A DNA stretch of 64,000 nt, taken from the NCBI GenBank assembly GCA_025618425.1, contig CM046852.1, positions 2,839,880 through 2,903,879 of the forward strand. The letters are read 5' to 3'. A program made the position numbers and the translations under genes. Under the pieces are notes generated by a model. The model saw only the letters and a program-made list of their open reading frames with translations, was not told the origin of the DNA and did not search any database. The stretch's first letter is position 1, and each line of letters starts with the position of its first letter. This DNA comes from Heliocidaris tuberculata (lineage: Eukaryota; Echinodermata; Echinoidea; Camarodonta; Echinometridae). Shown piece after piece: positions 1-12,245 of this stretch.

Positions 1-538
1 CAATTTATTTTACCTAGCGACTGGGTCCATGGGCTTGATGAGCGATGGGGTCGACGGGTATGATGGGCGATGATCCGTTTGAGAAAAGTGATGTGTCTAT
101 ATACTGAGCCTCTGTTTTAAATGAGCCGTGGATACAGTTATAATCATTTAGTCAAGAATAGATGAAATCAGCACTCAATTGCCATGATTATTTTGGGAAA
201 GTCTGTATGCGAATACTATCACGTAGGTTATTCCGAAACGAGATTGTTTATAAAACTCTGCATGACGATACGATCGACGCCTTTGGATGATGAAGAAAAC
301 ACGACAATTTTAATTAAAAATGATTTCCACTGTTCTTGTCCTTCAATGAAGAAAACTCACAAAAAACCCACCCCCAACAAATAAATCAAATTTCCTGAAA
401 ATCAGAAGTAGAATGTTTGTTATCTCTGAGAGACGAGAGGCGATGGCATCGTCAGTTAGGTCGTCAACGAAACCAATACCTGGGAAAAACGAGACTGCAA
501 ATGAGAACAGTAGACGGGACGCTGCTTATATAGTAACA
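1..538. other. No gene seen
   Basis: AT-rich sequence with only short chance open frames. No recognisable protein, RNA or repeat structure was found here. Confidence 0.5.
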
Positions 539-659
539 TAATACATATTCATGCATAATGGTTAATACATATTCATGCATAATGGTTAATACATATTCAT
601 ACATAATGGTTAATACATATTCATGCATAATGGTTAATACATATTCATGCATAATGGTT
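539..659. repeat. 24-bp minisatellite, 5 copies
   Basis: Five head-to-tail copies of a 24-bp unit containing CATATTCATGCATAATGG; the third copy has ATACAT in place of ATGCAT. The open frame across it on the minus strand, which repeats MHEYVLTI, is only a product of the repeat. Confidence 0.95.
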
Positions 660-799
660 ATGGGTTTTGAAGACTTTCGGGATTGGTCCATTTGATGTAT
701 GTAGCAATGATTCGCTCACAATCATTTAATAATCGTGTCGAAAAGGCTTCATTCACCCCGGGACACCGCCATGCAGAGGAAGGGAGTGGGTATAAAAGT

Positions 800-964
800 A
801 GGGTGGAGAGAGATGGGCGAATAAAAGAGAGGAGAGGGGGGGGGGGAGTGAGGGAGAGAAAGAGAGAGAGAGAGAGAATAAAAAATAAGAAACTGAGAAG
901 AGGGAAGAGGGAGAAAGAGAGGGGTTGGAATAGTGAGAGAGAGAATAGGGCAGGTGGAGAGATG

Positions 965-1017
<53 letters not shown>

Positions 1018-1020
1018 GGC
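800..1020. repeat. Purine tract: (GA)n with G runs
   Basis: Almost pure purine on the plus strand, including a long (GA)n run near 967-1006 and two G runs (about 836-846 and 1007-1018). The Ser/Leu/Pro-rich and Arg/Glu-rich open frames on both strands are low-complexity artefacts. Confidence 0.95.
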
Positions 1021-1170
1021 GGGGCGAAGGCGGAGCTTGGGTTGCTGAACAAAATCTTTTCTGTCGCCATACAAATATACCATCAGATTCCTATACGTAC
1101 ATGAGAAGTATAAAAATACAAAGGCTCTTCACATAGGATTTCCTCACGATCAAAATAAAATAAAAATTGA

Positions 1171-1761
1171 AGGCCAAGTCCACACTAATATCAAGTTGAT
1201 TTGAATAAATAGAGTAAACTTAAACGAGCATAACAGTGAAAATGTTATTGAAATCGGATGTACCGTAAAATAAGAAAGTTACGGCATTTTGAAGTTTTGC
1301 ATTATTTCTTGAAACAGTGATATGCAAATGACTGAACCGATGATGTCACACACTCACTTTTCCTTATGTATTTTATTATATGAAATATCATATATTTCAA
1401 TTTTTTTGCTTTAATAATGTAAAACATGGTTTGACTCCCTATGGAACATGTAAAATCATCATTATTGTAACTTATTTTGATACAAGGGAGAAATTCTTTA
1501 TTATCACATCCATAAAAATTGAAATATTTGAAATTTCATATAATAAAATACATAAGGAAAAGTGAGTGTGTGACATCATCAGTTCACTCATTTGCATACC
1601 GCCCATGTTCTGCATATCACTGTTTCATGAAATAATGCAAAACTTTGAAATGCCGTAACTTTCTTATTTTACATCCGATTTCAGTGAAATTTTCACTGTT
1701 ATGCTTGTTTAATTTTACTCTATTTATTCAAATCAACTTGATATTAGTGTGGACTTGGCCT
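1171..1761. mobile_element. Foldback MITE, family A, copy 1
   Basis: About 590 bp made of two inverted arms of roughly 240 bp that begin AGGCCAAGTCCACACTAAT and end with its complement, around a short centre. A TTAA follows the right end (1762-1765) and a decayed TTGA precedes the left. It has no coding capacity. A second copy lies at 33393-33981 with intact TTAA on both sides. The TTAA target and terminal repeats suggest a non-autonomous piggyBac-type element; that class assignment is inference. Confidence 0.85.
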
Positions 1762-2914
1762 TTAATGATATCAAACGCAGGCAATGATTAAAAACAGACA
1801 TATCCATATTACTTTTACGGAGAATTAAAGGCTGAGCGGTGTTTACAGCCATAGTTATGCCAGGGCACCACTGATCAGAAAATGAAATTGGGAATATGAT
1901 GTAATTATGGGGGTAATTGAAACCTGTAAGTGTGTGTGTGTGAAACAATACTTTTCATCTTTCCTTCCGAAAAAATAATCCCTGGGTTTTCCTTATACCT
2001 CTTGCTCTCTGTCCCCCTCTCCCCCTCTCTCTCTCTTTCTCACTGTATAGGAAAGCCTCCCAATCACTTTTGATCTCATTTTGAATGAAATTTCTCACCG
2101 CTATCGTAAATTCATTCTCATTCAACCAACTTTCCTCCGGTCAAAAATAATTGATGAATGATTGGATATCTACGTGGTTACTACCAAACAACACGGTTGT
2201 CATAGTGACGTATAAAGGGTCAGAATCCAGTTAATTTTGCACAAAGATTGCAGTTCGCGGTCATTCTTTGTGAAATTGAAACGATTTGATAATCATTTTC
2301 TATACTGATATAAAGACGTTATTTGTAACGGCCTTTGAATTGTTGATGTGTAATGCGTTGGAAGGATTGGTAGATTCGGCCAATGAAGCAAGTTAATACA
2401 ATGGCTCCAATCTTGACGTAGCTTGGATCATCTGTAATATACACCATCGGCTCTTTCACAGTAATGCTATCATCATGCACTCAGGTCACCTATTTATATA
2501 GTCAAAACAATACACCTTTGTATAAGTTCATTAAATATTCATAAAGTAAGTTTAATTTCGAAGACGTTTTTATACTTTGGGTTTTTCTTTTTCTCCATGT
2601 CATTTAATTTGTCTTGTCAATCCATCTAACATAATAATTATGTAACTCCCTATGTGTGTATAATGTTTGAATATTATATGTATATATATTACCTAACATG
2701 TTACCCTTTGTATAATCCTGAGGCCGGTGCAGCGTATATTATACAGTAACAAATTCTATTGTTGAATCATTTTCGTTCAAATTGAATAATGAAATTAGAT
2801 TCTTTTTAAAACGACAAGGTCTTAAATGTTTGAATTTGTGAATTTGGCGATGAAAATTTCATCAATAATCACTCACGGATAGGATATAACGAGTATAGGG
2901 ATATAGAAACGGAG
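1762..2914. other. No gene seen
   Basis: Unique-looking AT-rich DNA with a short CT-rich patch near 2000-2040. No supported gene or element. Confidence 0.4.
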
Positions 2915-2937
2915 AAAGGGAGAGAGAGGTGGAGAGG

Positions 2938-2994
<57 letters not shown>

Positions 2995-3008
2995 AGGGAG
3001 AGAGGGGG
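2915..3008. repeat. (GA)n microsatellite
   Basis: Purine-only stretch with an uninterrupted (GA)n core of about 45 bp at 2944-2988. Confidence 0.95.
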
Positions 3009-4159
3009 CGGCATGGGGACGGGATCAGGTTAGGGGTAATAATATCATATAGAATATTATTACAAATTATCATCAAATTGCTATAATTATGTCTTTTTCC
3101 CGCTTACAATTTAATGATTAATTCCCAATCATAGATACAGCTTGGAGATGTATTACTCAACATTTCACTTTTAATTCTAACTGCTGAGACCAGTCGTCAT
3201 TTAATTTTTGACAGGCTACCACGTTCACCTTAAAAATATAATCATTCATTAACGCTTTCAATTCTATGCATGCTCAAATAAACTGGACAATGGAAAGAAG
3301 TTGCCATTTGTATGCAGAGTAATTTGGTATATAAAAGTGGTCAAAAATAGATTACATGTATCTTGATATTTACCTGGAATACACCGAGTATGGGTGAAGC
3401 TTGAAACGTGAGTATTTTTTGAGAAACTTAATACATCTTTGTCAAGGGGTGGCAGAAACATCTCCGAGAAAAGGAGTGGACAACTCATCTGAGTTACATC
3501 CCATAGCTTAGGTTATAATACTAATTTCAAAATTGCGAAGGCCCTCCTCGGAACATTTTCGTCTCTTTTTGTACAAATTTTGTACCCAAAATTTCTCGTC
3601 AACGATTTTGATCTGGAAAAGGGCATTAAAACAAATACCTTTAGGATGGGATTGGAGTAGATTCTAATTATTGGACCTATGTACTTAAAATGTATTGATC
3701 ATTATGTGAATTATACAAAGTTACAAACATCATCATCAGATTGACCTGTTTATACAGGTCATGTTGTCTTGATGATTATTAATATGCCTAATTTGAAAGA
3801 TATTTTAATTTTGACATAAGTATGACAATAATAAGGTTTGACTGGAAGACGCTTCAGTATTGCATGTTAGTGTATTATTTTATTGCATGTTCTTCTCTGG
3901 TAGTCGCTGGTACCTCTTATTTTCGAATATTTAGTTACTTACTCTTCGTTGATCGAGATTATAATGACTGGCGCACTAGATGGCGCTTTGTAGGGTTCTG
4001 GCCACATAAAGATCCTTTGAGTTATTAGCTCTCATTATAGACCATTACATCGCTCTCTATACCAGAAAGAGCCATTCTTCCTGTCATATAGCTAGAACTG
4101 CTTGTGAAGTCCATGCCAGATGGTCCATCTGTTTTGTAGCTTGGTATTTTTTTAAAAAA
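3009..4159. other. No gene seen
   Basis: No supported gene. The small open frames at 3264-3488 and 3822-4028 have no recognisable domain and no coding-like context. Confidence 0.4.
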
Positions 4160-4750
4160 AGTGTTGCATACAGTGGTGTATCTAGAGATCATGGCGCCTG
4201 GGGCAAACAATGAAATAACTCCCCCTGCCCAAACAGAATTATCTGCGTAGCTGCACAAACGAGGGAGCAAGGCGACCGAGCAGTAGATCATTTTTGTTTT
4301 ATTTCAAGCTTAGAAATATGCCACAATTATGCATTTACCCAAAGAAAATTTTCGCACGGTAGCTTTGCAATCGAGTGTCGAATTTTGACCATTGATAAAC
4401 GTTTATTTATTCATTTATTTATTTATTTATTTATTTATTTATTCCTTTATTTATATTAAAATCTGACTATATCTTCAAATGCAGTGCAAAATTTACGAAA
4501 CCCCTGGAAAAAAAAAATAACATGAATCGATATTTGTTTTATCCTATAACTGTGTGTTTATGTGTGTATAGGGGGTAGTATTTAACAAGAGGCTGCGCTG
4601 GTGCCAAATGGAGCAGAGCAACGTGAAATGCACCGTTTAAAAGCGAAATATTATGAAACTATGTCCAAATTTGCTTCAGAAAGAAATTTATATTTCAAGC
4701 ACTCAAAAGCTGAAACTCTATATCTAATGCACTTAATACCTCTTTCCCCT
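4160..4750. repeat. Interspersed repeat, type 'CAGTGGYGTATCTAG'
   Basis: Begins with ACAGTGGTGTATCTAGAGAT, followed by text ending GAGGGAGCAAGGCGACCGAGC. The same start and internal phrases recur at 52877-54050, marking a dispersed repeat family. An (ATTT)n tetranucleotide array lies inside at about 4400-4446. Only the similarity between the two sites is seen; the element class is unknown. Confidence 0.6.
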
Positions 4751-4929
4751 TCCCACCTTTTCTTTTATTTTTTTTCTACTTAATTTGAATTACCTGCTTT
4801 ATTCATATATTATGTGTACTTTACGTAATCAGATACATCATAGGCCTATAGATGTCTAGCTTGTACTTTACGTCCTATCTGAATGTTTTGATTAGATAAG
4901 GTCTTTATTTAAACCTAAATAATGTACCA

Positions 4930-5010
4930 TACTTTTTTTGTAAAGCGCTTTGAGAACCAGTTCTGTGTTGAACTGCGATATATAAAAACATGATATTATT
5001 TCATCATTAT
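4930..5010. repeat. Possible SINE tail
   Basis: AAAGCGCTTTGAGAAC followed by a CGATATATAAA phrase resembles the tail of some tRNA-derived SINEs, which often carry GCGCT and TATATAA near the 3' end. No tRNA-like head with A and B boxes was found upstream, so at best this is a decayed fragment. Confidence 0.25.
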
Positions 5011-5078
5011 ATAAATATAGCCTATGTGATGCAGCCATTAATCCTTATTAGCTAGGCCTATTTTTCATCACTTTTCCA

Positions 5079-5123
5079 AAAATTTCCGGGGGGGAGGGGG
5101 TGGGGAGGGTGGGGGGGGGGGGC
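5079..5123. repeat. G-rich tract
   Basis: G runs separated by A or T. Similar G or C runs recur at about 5538-5550 and 5593-5607, making 5.0-5.7 kb strongly low-complexity. Confidence 0.9.
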
Positions 5124-5298
5124 GTGCGAATTTCGCAGGACTGAAAGGATTTCGATGGAAACATTATCCCATCCGGATGATCTCCTTGGCCGACTTTATT
5201 ATGACTTATCAGTATCTATTTTCAGGGGTCCAGGAATTTGTGATGGGGAGTGTTCATGCATTTTCAAAATGTGTCACAATAATAACCCCTCCCCCTCC

Positions 5299-5307
5299 AA
5301 AAAAAAA

Positions 5308-5338
<31 letters not shown>

Positions 5339-5467
5339 CAAAACAAAACAAAACAAAACAAAACAAAACAAAACAAAAAACAACAAACAAACAAACAAAC
5401 AAACAAACAAACAAACAAACAACAACAACAACAACAACAACAACAAAAAAAAACAACAACAAACAAT
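5299..5467. repeat. Graded A-rich microsatellite (5-, 4- then 3-bp unit)
   Basis: A homopolymer A run (about 5299-5313) passes into (CAAAA)n to about 5380, then (CAAA)n to about 5420, then (CAA)n to about 5460. The overlapping open frames rich in Lys/Gln/Asn or Cys/Phe are artefacts of these repeats. Confidence 0.95.
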
Positions 5468-6099
5468 TAAACACATAAGAAACATATCCAGCATATAAAA
5501 GAGAGGATTCCACCCCTCATTATCGAGCTGCAGAAAGGGGGGGGGGGTGGGGACAGTTCCCCAAAAATTCTGACAAGCAAAATAATGGATGACCCCCCCC
5601 CCCCCCTCCCCACGATGGACCTGCCCCTATTTTTTCCCCAGACAACTTTTGACCCAAGACAACTCAGCCCTCCATGCCTCCAGTACAGGCTCCCTTCCGT
5701 TTTGCTTTATTAGTCATGTGTTATGAAACTACACAGTCGGGCGGCAAGAATAATTTTGAAAGTCACGACAAGGACAAAAATGTTGTGTATAAGGCGGCGG
5801 ACAGTGAAATCTAGCCAACTCTATGTTTGGCCTCCTCCACGCCTTCGAACAGTGCATTCGTAAATAGGGGTGTAAACAAATCTAAAAATCATATAAATAC
5901 CAAAAAATATAAACTTCATAAGACTAATAACATGAAATATAGAATTAAAATAAATAAATTGATTTATTAAGTGTTTATTTACTAAATAATTCGTCCTTTA
6001 CAGATGATTTATAATATATTTTTAATTTTTTTATGAGATTTGGAAAAAAGCTCCCTACAAAATAGGATGTGCCCACATTCAGTGACGTTTTAGCTATTT

Positions 6100-6211
6100 T
6101 TACGCAAGCGCATTAGCGCCACGTGAGATTGGCGAGAAACAAGAAACCATACCGGTAGAAGGAAGAAGAAAACAAAGGCACAGAAACAACTGAAGTGAAA
6201 AGAAAATAAAG
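6100..6211 (+). promoter_or_regulatory. Candidate promoter / 5' non-coding exon
   Basis: A short stretch with CpG-rich words and an E-box (CACGTG at about 6120) leads into a purine-rich stretch ending AAAG|GTAAGG, a strong splice donor at 6212. A second donor-like GTATGA follows at about 6415 after another CpG-rich stretch. The CPT1 start codon lies 41 bases after a splice acceptor (25570-25571), so at least one upstream non-coding exon must exist. This is the best candidate on the plus strand, but the link across 19 kb is inference. Confidence 0.25.
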
Positions 6212-6420
6212 GTAAGGTGGTATTTTTTACTCAGTCACAATCTTTGATAAATTTCAAATATGAAGACCGAAAATTTCAGTGATATTTTATAGTTTCAGAG
6301 TGAAAATGCGATGGACTATGACCTGCGTCATGCCGGTGTCGTGTCCGATTGTGTTAGTGTGCTGAAGTGTAATGTTTTCGGCGCCACGGCCGTGGGTAAC
6401 GCCGGGTAGGGGCAGGTATG

Positions 6421-7295
6421 ATCGAAGGGTTCCCAAAGCAGGAGATGTAGCTGACTTTCATCATTTATGATGACCTGGCCTTACCACTTAAAACAATAGA
6501 CTCTACATGTAACTTGTAAGCTGCATGCTATTATTAATACTAGTTTGTTCTTTATGCTCTTTAACATCATGTTAATCTCCACAACACTTTCAAATGTCAC
6601 AGTCAGCATGCAATTGGAAAACTTGACACGATTCTAAATTAGCATGATTATGTGACATTCTTTGAAATTGATGAAGAAAAGCAAATGTCTTGACGTCTCT
6701 TGAATGTTTGAACTGTCTCCTGTCTCTTAAGATGCAACACTCAACAGTGCATGAGACACTTGTAAGTCCTAATCAGTAATCTCCAATCTGTAGAAATTAG
6801 TCTAACTGAAATAGATCAAAAGTTCTTGATCTTGATCTTGATCTTGATGAATACGGCTCAACACTCCTAGTGGAGTAAAACGAGTTGGGTGGGTGTGCGC
6901 AAAAATAATGAAATCCTAATTATTGATAATGCTGTTGTAGTTTAACTTTGAACAATTTGGGATTTTGAGTGTTAACCATTTTCTATTTGATCTAGTAGAA
7001 AAAGTACTGGAGCTGGATCTAGAAGTAGAATCAATTCAATTCACCCGTGACGTTGGAAAACGATTCTTTGAAAAATAAAATAGGTAATTTACAATTACAT
7101 TTTTCCCTTCACCCCGTGATTAAGCAATTTGAATACATTGTGAACAATGTCAATTGTAGACAGAAAAATCTGTCTGGAATTGGAGTTTTTAAACTTTTTA
7201 CTTTTCAGGTTCTTCTACATCTGTACATTGTATAAGTTACTATGACAGATTGAAACCTCCCATAGTCACCATAGTCAAGTACTTCACTGCCTGCC
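6421..7295. other. No gene seen
   Basis: AT-rich. It contains a short hexamer array (CTTGAT, about four units, 6834-6858) and nothing else supported. Confidence 0.4.
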
Positions 7296-7299
7296 TTAA

Positions 7300-7945
7300 A
7301 GGGGAATACCAATCCAAAAGTTACTTGGTTTTAATTGAAGCAGAAAAATCAGACTTACAGATGAAAAAAAGTTGGAGGAAATCGGAAAACTAATATTAAT
7401 AAGAAAGTTATAAATCTTTTAGTGGCATGAAAAACTACACTATCTGACTATAGGGTAAACAATGAAAATCACTAGACAAATTTATAACTCAGTCATGAGT
7501 TTGTGACGTCATGGCTCACAACTCCAGTTATTTTGTTTATATTCATAATACAAATTTTGCATCTTTGTGACAGTCCAAGAATATGATTTCCTCATGACTT
7601 AACCAACTTACTGTATGTTTTTTTGCATACATTTATAAACTTTTACAAAATATTTCATGAACCCCAAAATACTGAGATAATTTTCAAAATATTACATTTT
7701 CATAATCACACATTTTTTATGTACATGTATGATGTATATTATTTTAAAAATCATATTTTCATGATTTCTACAGAAAATCATTTAATCTGTGTTAGTGTAT
7801 ACATGCAAAAACATATTACTGTGAATATAAGTTGGTTCAAGTCATGAGGAAATCATATTCTTGGACAAAAATGTAAAATTCTGTTATGAATATGAACAAA
7901 ATAATTGGTGAGTTGTGAGGCAATGACGTCACAAACTCATGATTA
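7300..7945. mobile_element. Foldback MITE, family D, right arm broken
   Basis: Starts next to TTAA (7296-7299) with AGGGGAATACCAATCC. An inner inverted repeat pairs 7493-7607 with 7835-7945; both arms carry TGACGTCA and the complement of AAGAATATGATTTCCTCATG. The right arm stops abruptly near 7945 where unrelated sequence takes over, so the matching right TTAA end is missing. It resembles families A, B and C in layout. Confidence 0.65.
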
Positions 7946-8470
7946 AAATACTCCAACACGACAAGAGTGTGCAGGGCAGACTTTGGTCTATGCAGGAGAG
8001 GGATTCCGTGAAGCCAGGCGATATCCCCGAACAAAATAGACTGATTTTTCGGTCTAGAACAGTGGTTGAACAACTGGTCAGTTTGAGCTCTCAAATCTCT
8101 GTGTACATGTAGACTAAAACCCCTCCCCTGGCTCCCCCCACATAAACAAAAGAAAAAAAGGAAAATATTGTCACCAAAAAAAATAGTTGGTGAGTTGTGA
8201 GGCAATGACGTCACAAACTCATGATTAAAATACTCCAACACAACAGGAGTGCGCAGGGCAGACTTTGGTCTACATGTATGTAGGAGAGGGATTCCGTGAA
8301 GCCAGGCGATATCCCCGAACGAAATATACTGATTTTTCGGTCTAGAACAGTGGTTGAACAACTGGTCAATTTGAGCTCTCAAATCTCTGTGTACATGTAG
8401 ACTAAAACCCCTCCCGGGCTCCCCCGAAATAAACAAAAGAAAAAAAGGAAAATATTGTCACCAAAAATAT
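7901..8470. repeat. 282-bp tandem duplication
   Basis: Two head-to-tail copies with a period of 282 bp (GTTGTGAGGCAATGACGTCA at about 7912 and 8194), differing by a few substitutions. The duplicated unit includes the tail of the family D foldback arm and the foreign sequence joined to it. The 199-residue minus-strand open frame at 7837-8436 is just this repeat read twice. Confidence 0.9.
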
Positions 8471-9160
8471 CAGTCTTGGAATGATACCTGCCAGACTGTT
8501 ATAGTTCCATTTTGACCATCTATTGCATAAAACATCCTTTTTTAATTCCATTTTTAATGGAGTCCAAAGTCCAATTCAGTCAGTCAGTGTGTTGTAAAAG
8601 CATGGTGAAGTAGTTTGAAGGATGTCATTGAGCTTTTTGTGCTGCTGGCTTTTAGTAGTCTGCAATCACAGACCCTAATTTGACACTTTAGCAGAAAATC
8701 ATTGTGTCTTGAGAGAAGCCTTATTCAGCTACTATGTATACCTTCTGGTTATGTCTGGAGCAGCTATAGTACATGTACATGGCTTATGGTAGTCTGAGAG
8801 TGCAGACACTCTTTTATGACTGACCAGGGTTTGTGCCTGCAAACTAGGCTGTGAGTGCAGTGTGTGTACCATTCATGTAGGTGAGAACTAGATAAATATA
8901 GATCAGGGTCATACATGTACTACTTTCATTTCGACATGTACATGTATGTCCTGTTGTCTCTGCTCAGTCCAGGCGGCTTTTACTAAACAGTCGGGGCGCG
9001 GTGCTGCGGCAAAACTCCTTGGGTCGAAATTTTCAAACATTAAAATGTATGGTGTCTTCAAGGGGACAAATTGAAAAAATGTCCATCTCAGTATCATTTT
9101 TCCCGTTTTCAGGCTAAAAACGAAAAGTAAGGGAAGAAAGAAAACAGTAGGAGGATAATG
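8471..9160. other. No gene seen
   Basis: No supported gene or element; several ACATGTA words. Confidence 0.4.
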
Positions 9161-10180
9161 CAAATAAAAAACATGAACAACAGAGAGAGGATAGAAGGGT
9201 AGAAAAGATAGAAGAGAAAATGATGAAAGGAAACAAAGAATACATCAAAAGAATGTTGGAAAAAATAAATGACTGGATAAAAACCAGGGTTCTCCACAGG
9301 TCTGTATTTTGTCCGGGGGCTCTTGTGTTCGTCGGCCTCTGAAGTCAAATTTGCGGTTTCGCGACGGCGTCAAATTTGCGGTTTCGTGACGGCATACGTA
9401 TTATAGTGCACTGCATCGAGATGGTGCATTATATGTGGCCGTGATCGCAATGAGAATTCGATGTGGTTCATGCAAAGAGATAATGCGTTCGTGCGGGTTT
9501 CCGACATGATCATGCGAGTAAAGTTTTTATTTTAAGTCGATGCTTGATTGCGCAATGCCGCGCGGTCTTGATGCTGTCTTGTCTGTGCGTGAAAATATGT
9601 CAATTTTCATATCCGGGCGCATCAAGTTTTTGTCCGGGCGGGGAAATTTTGTCCGGGCGCTAAACTGGTTTTTCAAATTTTACCCGGGCGGAGCCCCCGG
9701 GTATAACCGCTAGTGGAGAACCCTGAAAAACAAAGGATATCATACATGTAAAGAAAGATTGATACATAAATGGTAGAAGGATAAGAATATTGAGAGTATC
9801 ATAAGGAAATATAAATGAGAAGATGATAATTTGAATAAAAGAATAACACAATGAAAGGAAAGATGATACATGTAGGATGAAAACAAAGAATGGCTGTTGA
9901 GTAAGTAAAGATGAAAAACAGAAAATGATAAAAAAGAATATCGAATAATATCATGAAAGAATGAGACAGAAATGATAACATAACGAAGGATAGAGAGAGA
10001 AAAATGATAGAAGGATAAAGATTAACATGAGCAAGGTGGGGGAGAAAAAGATACATGTAAAAGGAAGCAAAGAATATAATGAGAAGAAGGATGGAAAGAT
10101 AATTGATAGAAGGATAAAAGCAAGGAATAACTAAACGAGAGAGAAATGATAAAAGGATAAATATAAACATAATTAATCAA
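9161..10180. repeat. Degenerate purine-rich GATA/GGAAA repeat
   Basis: Irregular tandem repeats of phrases like GATAGAAGGATAAA and GGAAACAAAGAAT occupy both sides of the inverted-repeat element at 9285-9725. Long hydrophobic open frames on the minus strand here come from the biased composition. Confidence 0.75.
9285..9725. mobile_element. hAT-like MITE, 441 bp
   Basis: Perfect 13-bp terminal inverted repeats CAGGGTTCTCCAC and GTGGAGAACCCTG. AAAAAC flanks both sides (9279-9284 and 9726-9731), a possible shortened target duplication. CAGGG-type termini are typical of hAT transposons, but the 8-bp duplication expected for that class is not exact. The inside is CpG-richer than its surroundings, with repeated TCAAATTTGCGGTTTCG and TCCGGGCG phrases. 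No open frame. Confidence 0.75.
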
Positions 10181-12241
10181 ATAATTAATTCATGCTGCCA
10201 TCAGGTAACCTTTTTTCTTTGCTGCTCAAAATAAAAAGATACCATATATAAATTCCTGGCAAACATTTGAAAATTCCTACCCAGCGAGCCATGCTGCGCC
10301 GTGCCGTGACCCGAATGGAAATAGTAAAAGCTGTCCAAGCAGAGACTTAAACTCCTTTGTCCAAGCATGGAAAGGAGTTATCACAGACATTTATGTACAG
10401 CTGTAGTATCCCAAAGTCTGTTTATTTTGAATGTGATAAGGAAGATCTGATAGCTCTGACCTAGAAACCTGTTTCAGATGATTGATGAAGTTTTAGATGA
10501 TGCAATACATTAATCAAACATTGCATCATGTGCTTTGCTTGTAACTCATGTGGTAGAGTTATTGTGGAAGTTAGATCCTTAATTCCTTAATCTGTTTTTT
10601 TTTGTGAGGCTAAATTGTCACATATTGCGATTACTTTTATGAATTATACATAAATTGAAAGTGAAAGATGAATTGTAGGATCTTTTTTTATTATGATCAG
10701 TTCTACTTATGAAGTGTCTCCATTGAGCATTTCAAGAAGTACTTTATACCATTCAAGGCATTGCCTTGATAAAAGCATGATGAAAAGGGTTGATAAGCAT
10801 AGCATTTTATTATTTTGACTTACATGTATGTGGCACTACTTGTATTTCCTCTGCATGGTCTTTAAGGCACATAATCTAGTCTGTCACTTAACGGAGAGTT
10901 CCTTGTTGATTTTTGTAGATAATTTCCAATCGTGTATATTTTTAAGAGGTTTTTCTTATCTGAAGTGGTTTATGTGTCATACTGTACTAGACTTTAGATA
11001 AAACTGATTACTCTGATTGTAGTTATTTACTCTTATTAAATACTTGCTTTGTACTGAATACACGTAGCACCCACTGACCTAAAAGAAAAAAAAGAAGAAG
11101 AAAAAAAAAAGAAGCACTATCATGAGTGAATCCTGCTGTGCACTGTTTATTTTGGTTATTTATTTTTTTGCAACAAATGGTTGCATTCTAGAGTTTTTTT
11201 TGTATCAATTTGTAGAATTTTGCAGAAAATTGCAATACATACATATACCACAGGTACTGATGTAGCACATATACCACCATACATGTACATGTATATTATC
11301 AAAATGAAAATAATAAAAAGCACATTTAAAAGAATACACTGTACATGTACATGTTACAGAGTTTGTGAGTCACTGAGGTGGTAAAAAATGTCATTTAGCC
11401 TGAAATTCAGACTACATTCAGGATATTCACATAATATTGGATGGTCGTGAGGTCAGTACGAGGAAATATTGGGTGAGATATGCCAACATATTGGATGAGT
11501 AGAAGACAGGTTGAGTTTATACATGTAAGTACATGTATACCCTGTATTGGCCGAATTAGGACATCCAATAATATCATTATTATTCCAATATCAAATATCC
11601 TAATTTTAAGGCATTTTTGTTTCATAAATCACATACTTTGAATGATGTGATGTGCAAAGTTACCACAATTCTTTTCTTTTTTAATGTGGTAATTGATCCA
11701 TTATTCTTACATTCCTCATCCTCCTTATGTCCAGCAATGTAATCAAATTTATGGAAAATTGGAAATCGTAGACAACTAATGGCTATACTATTATAATCAG
11801 CAAGCTAGGACACACCCTCATGCTACCTTTCGCACAAAAAGCTGGAGGAAAATTCATTTCATATTTTGTAAACAACAAAAATTATTTGTCCATCCTGGCA
11901 TGTTTTAAGGTGTTTTGATTGTTTATGTGTAAGCCCGTGGCTACTTGCCCAGTATTTTTAGTATTACACATCCTGGTAAATATTGGTAGAGTTCAACAAA
12001 CTTTTGAAGTGGGTCAAGGTTTTATGAAGTGTGTCAATGAAATAATGCTTATGTATTTGGGCTCTATAATCCTCTGTAGGAATAATAATAATGTAATATA
12101 CTGCCCTGGATTAAATTGACTAATATTGCCCAGTCACTTTTGACTAATATTGCCCTGGAGTCAGTTCTGACTAATATTGCAAATAAAATAAAAAAGCAGC
12201 AAAAAGCAATCTTCAAGAATCTTGGACACACAACAGGGAAA
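10181..12241. other. No gene seen
   Basis: About 2 kb of AT-rich DNA with scattered ACATGTA words. No coding exon, RNA gene or clear element could be supported. Confidence 0.4.
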
Positions 12242-12245
12242 TTAA

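Noticed and set aside
658..1136. Several overlapping open frames of 67-141 codons
   Set aside because: They read a (GA)n and G-run tract in different frames; the proteins are Ser/Leu/Pro or Arg/Glu low-complexity only.
5155..5513. Lys/Gln/Asn-rich and Cys/Phe-rich open frames
   Set aside because: Direct translation of the graded A-rich microsatellite.
7837..8436. 199-codon minus-strand frame with an internal protein repeat
   Set aside because: The apparent protein repeat is the 282-bp tandem DNA duplication; no domain and the frame crosses a broken MITE arm.
9799..10170. Hydrophobic minus-strand frame resembling a membrane protein
   Set aside because: Complement of purine-rich repeats; Phe/Leu/Ile/Ser content is compositional.
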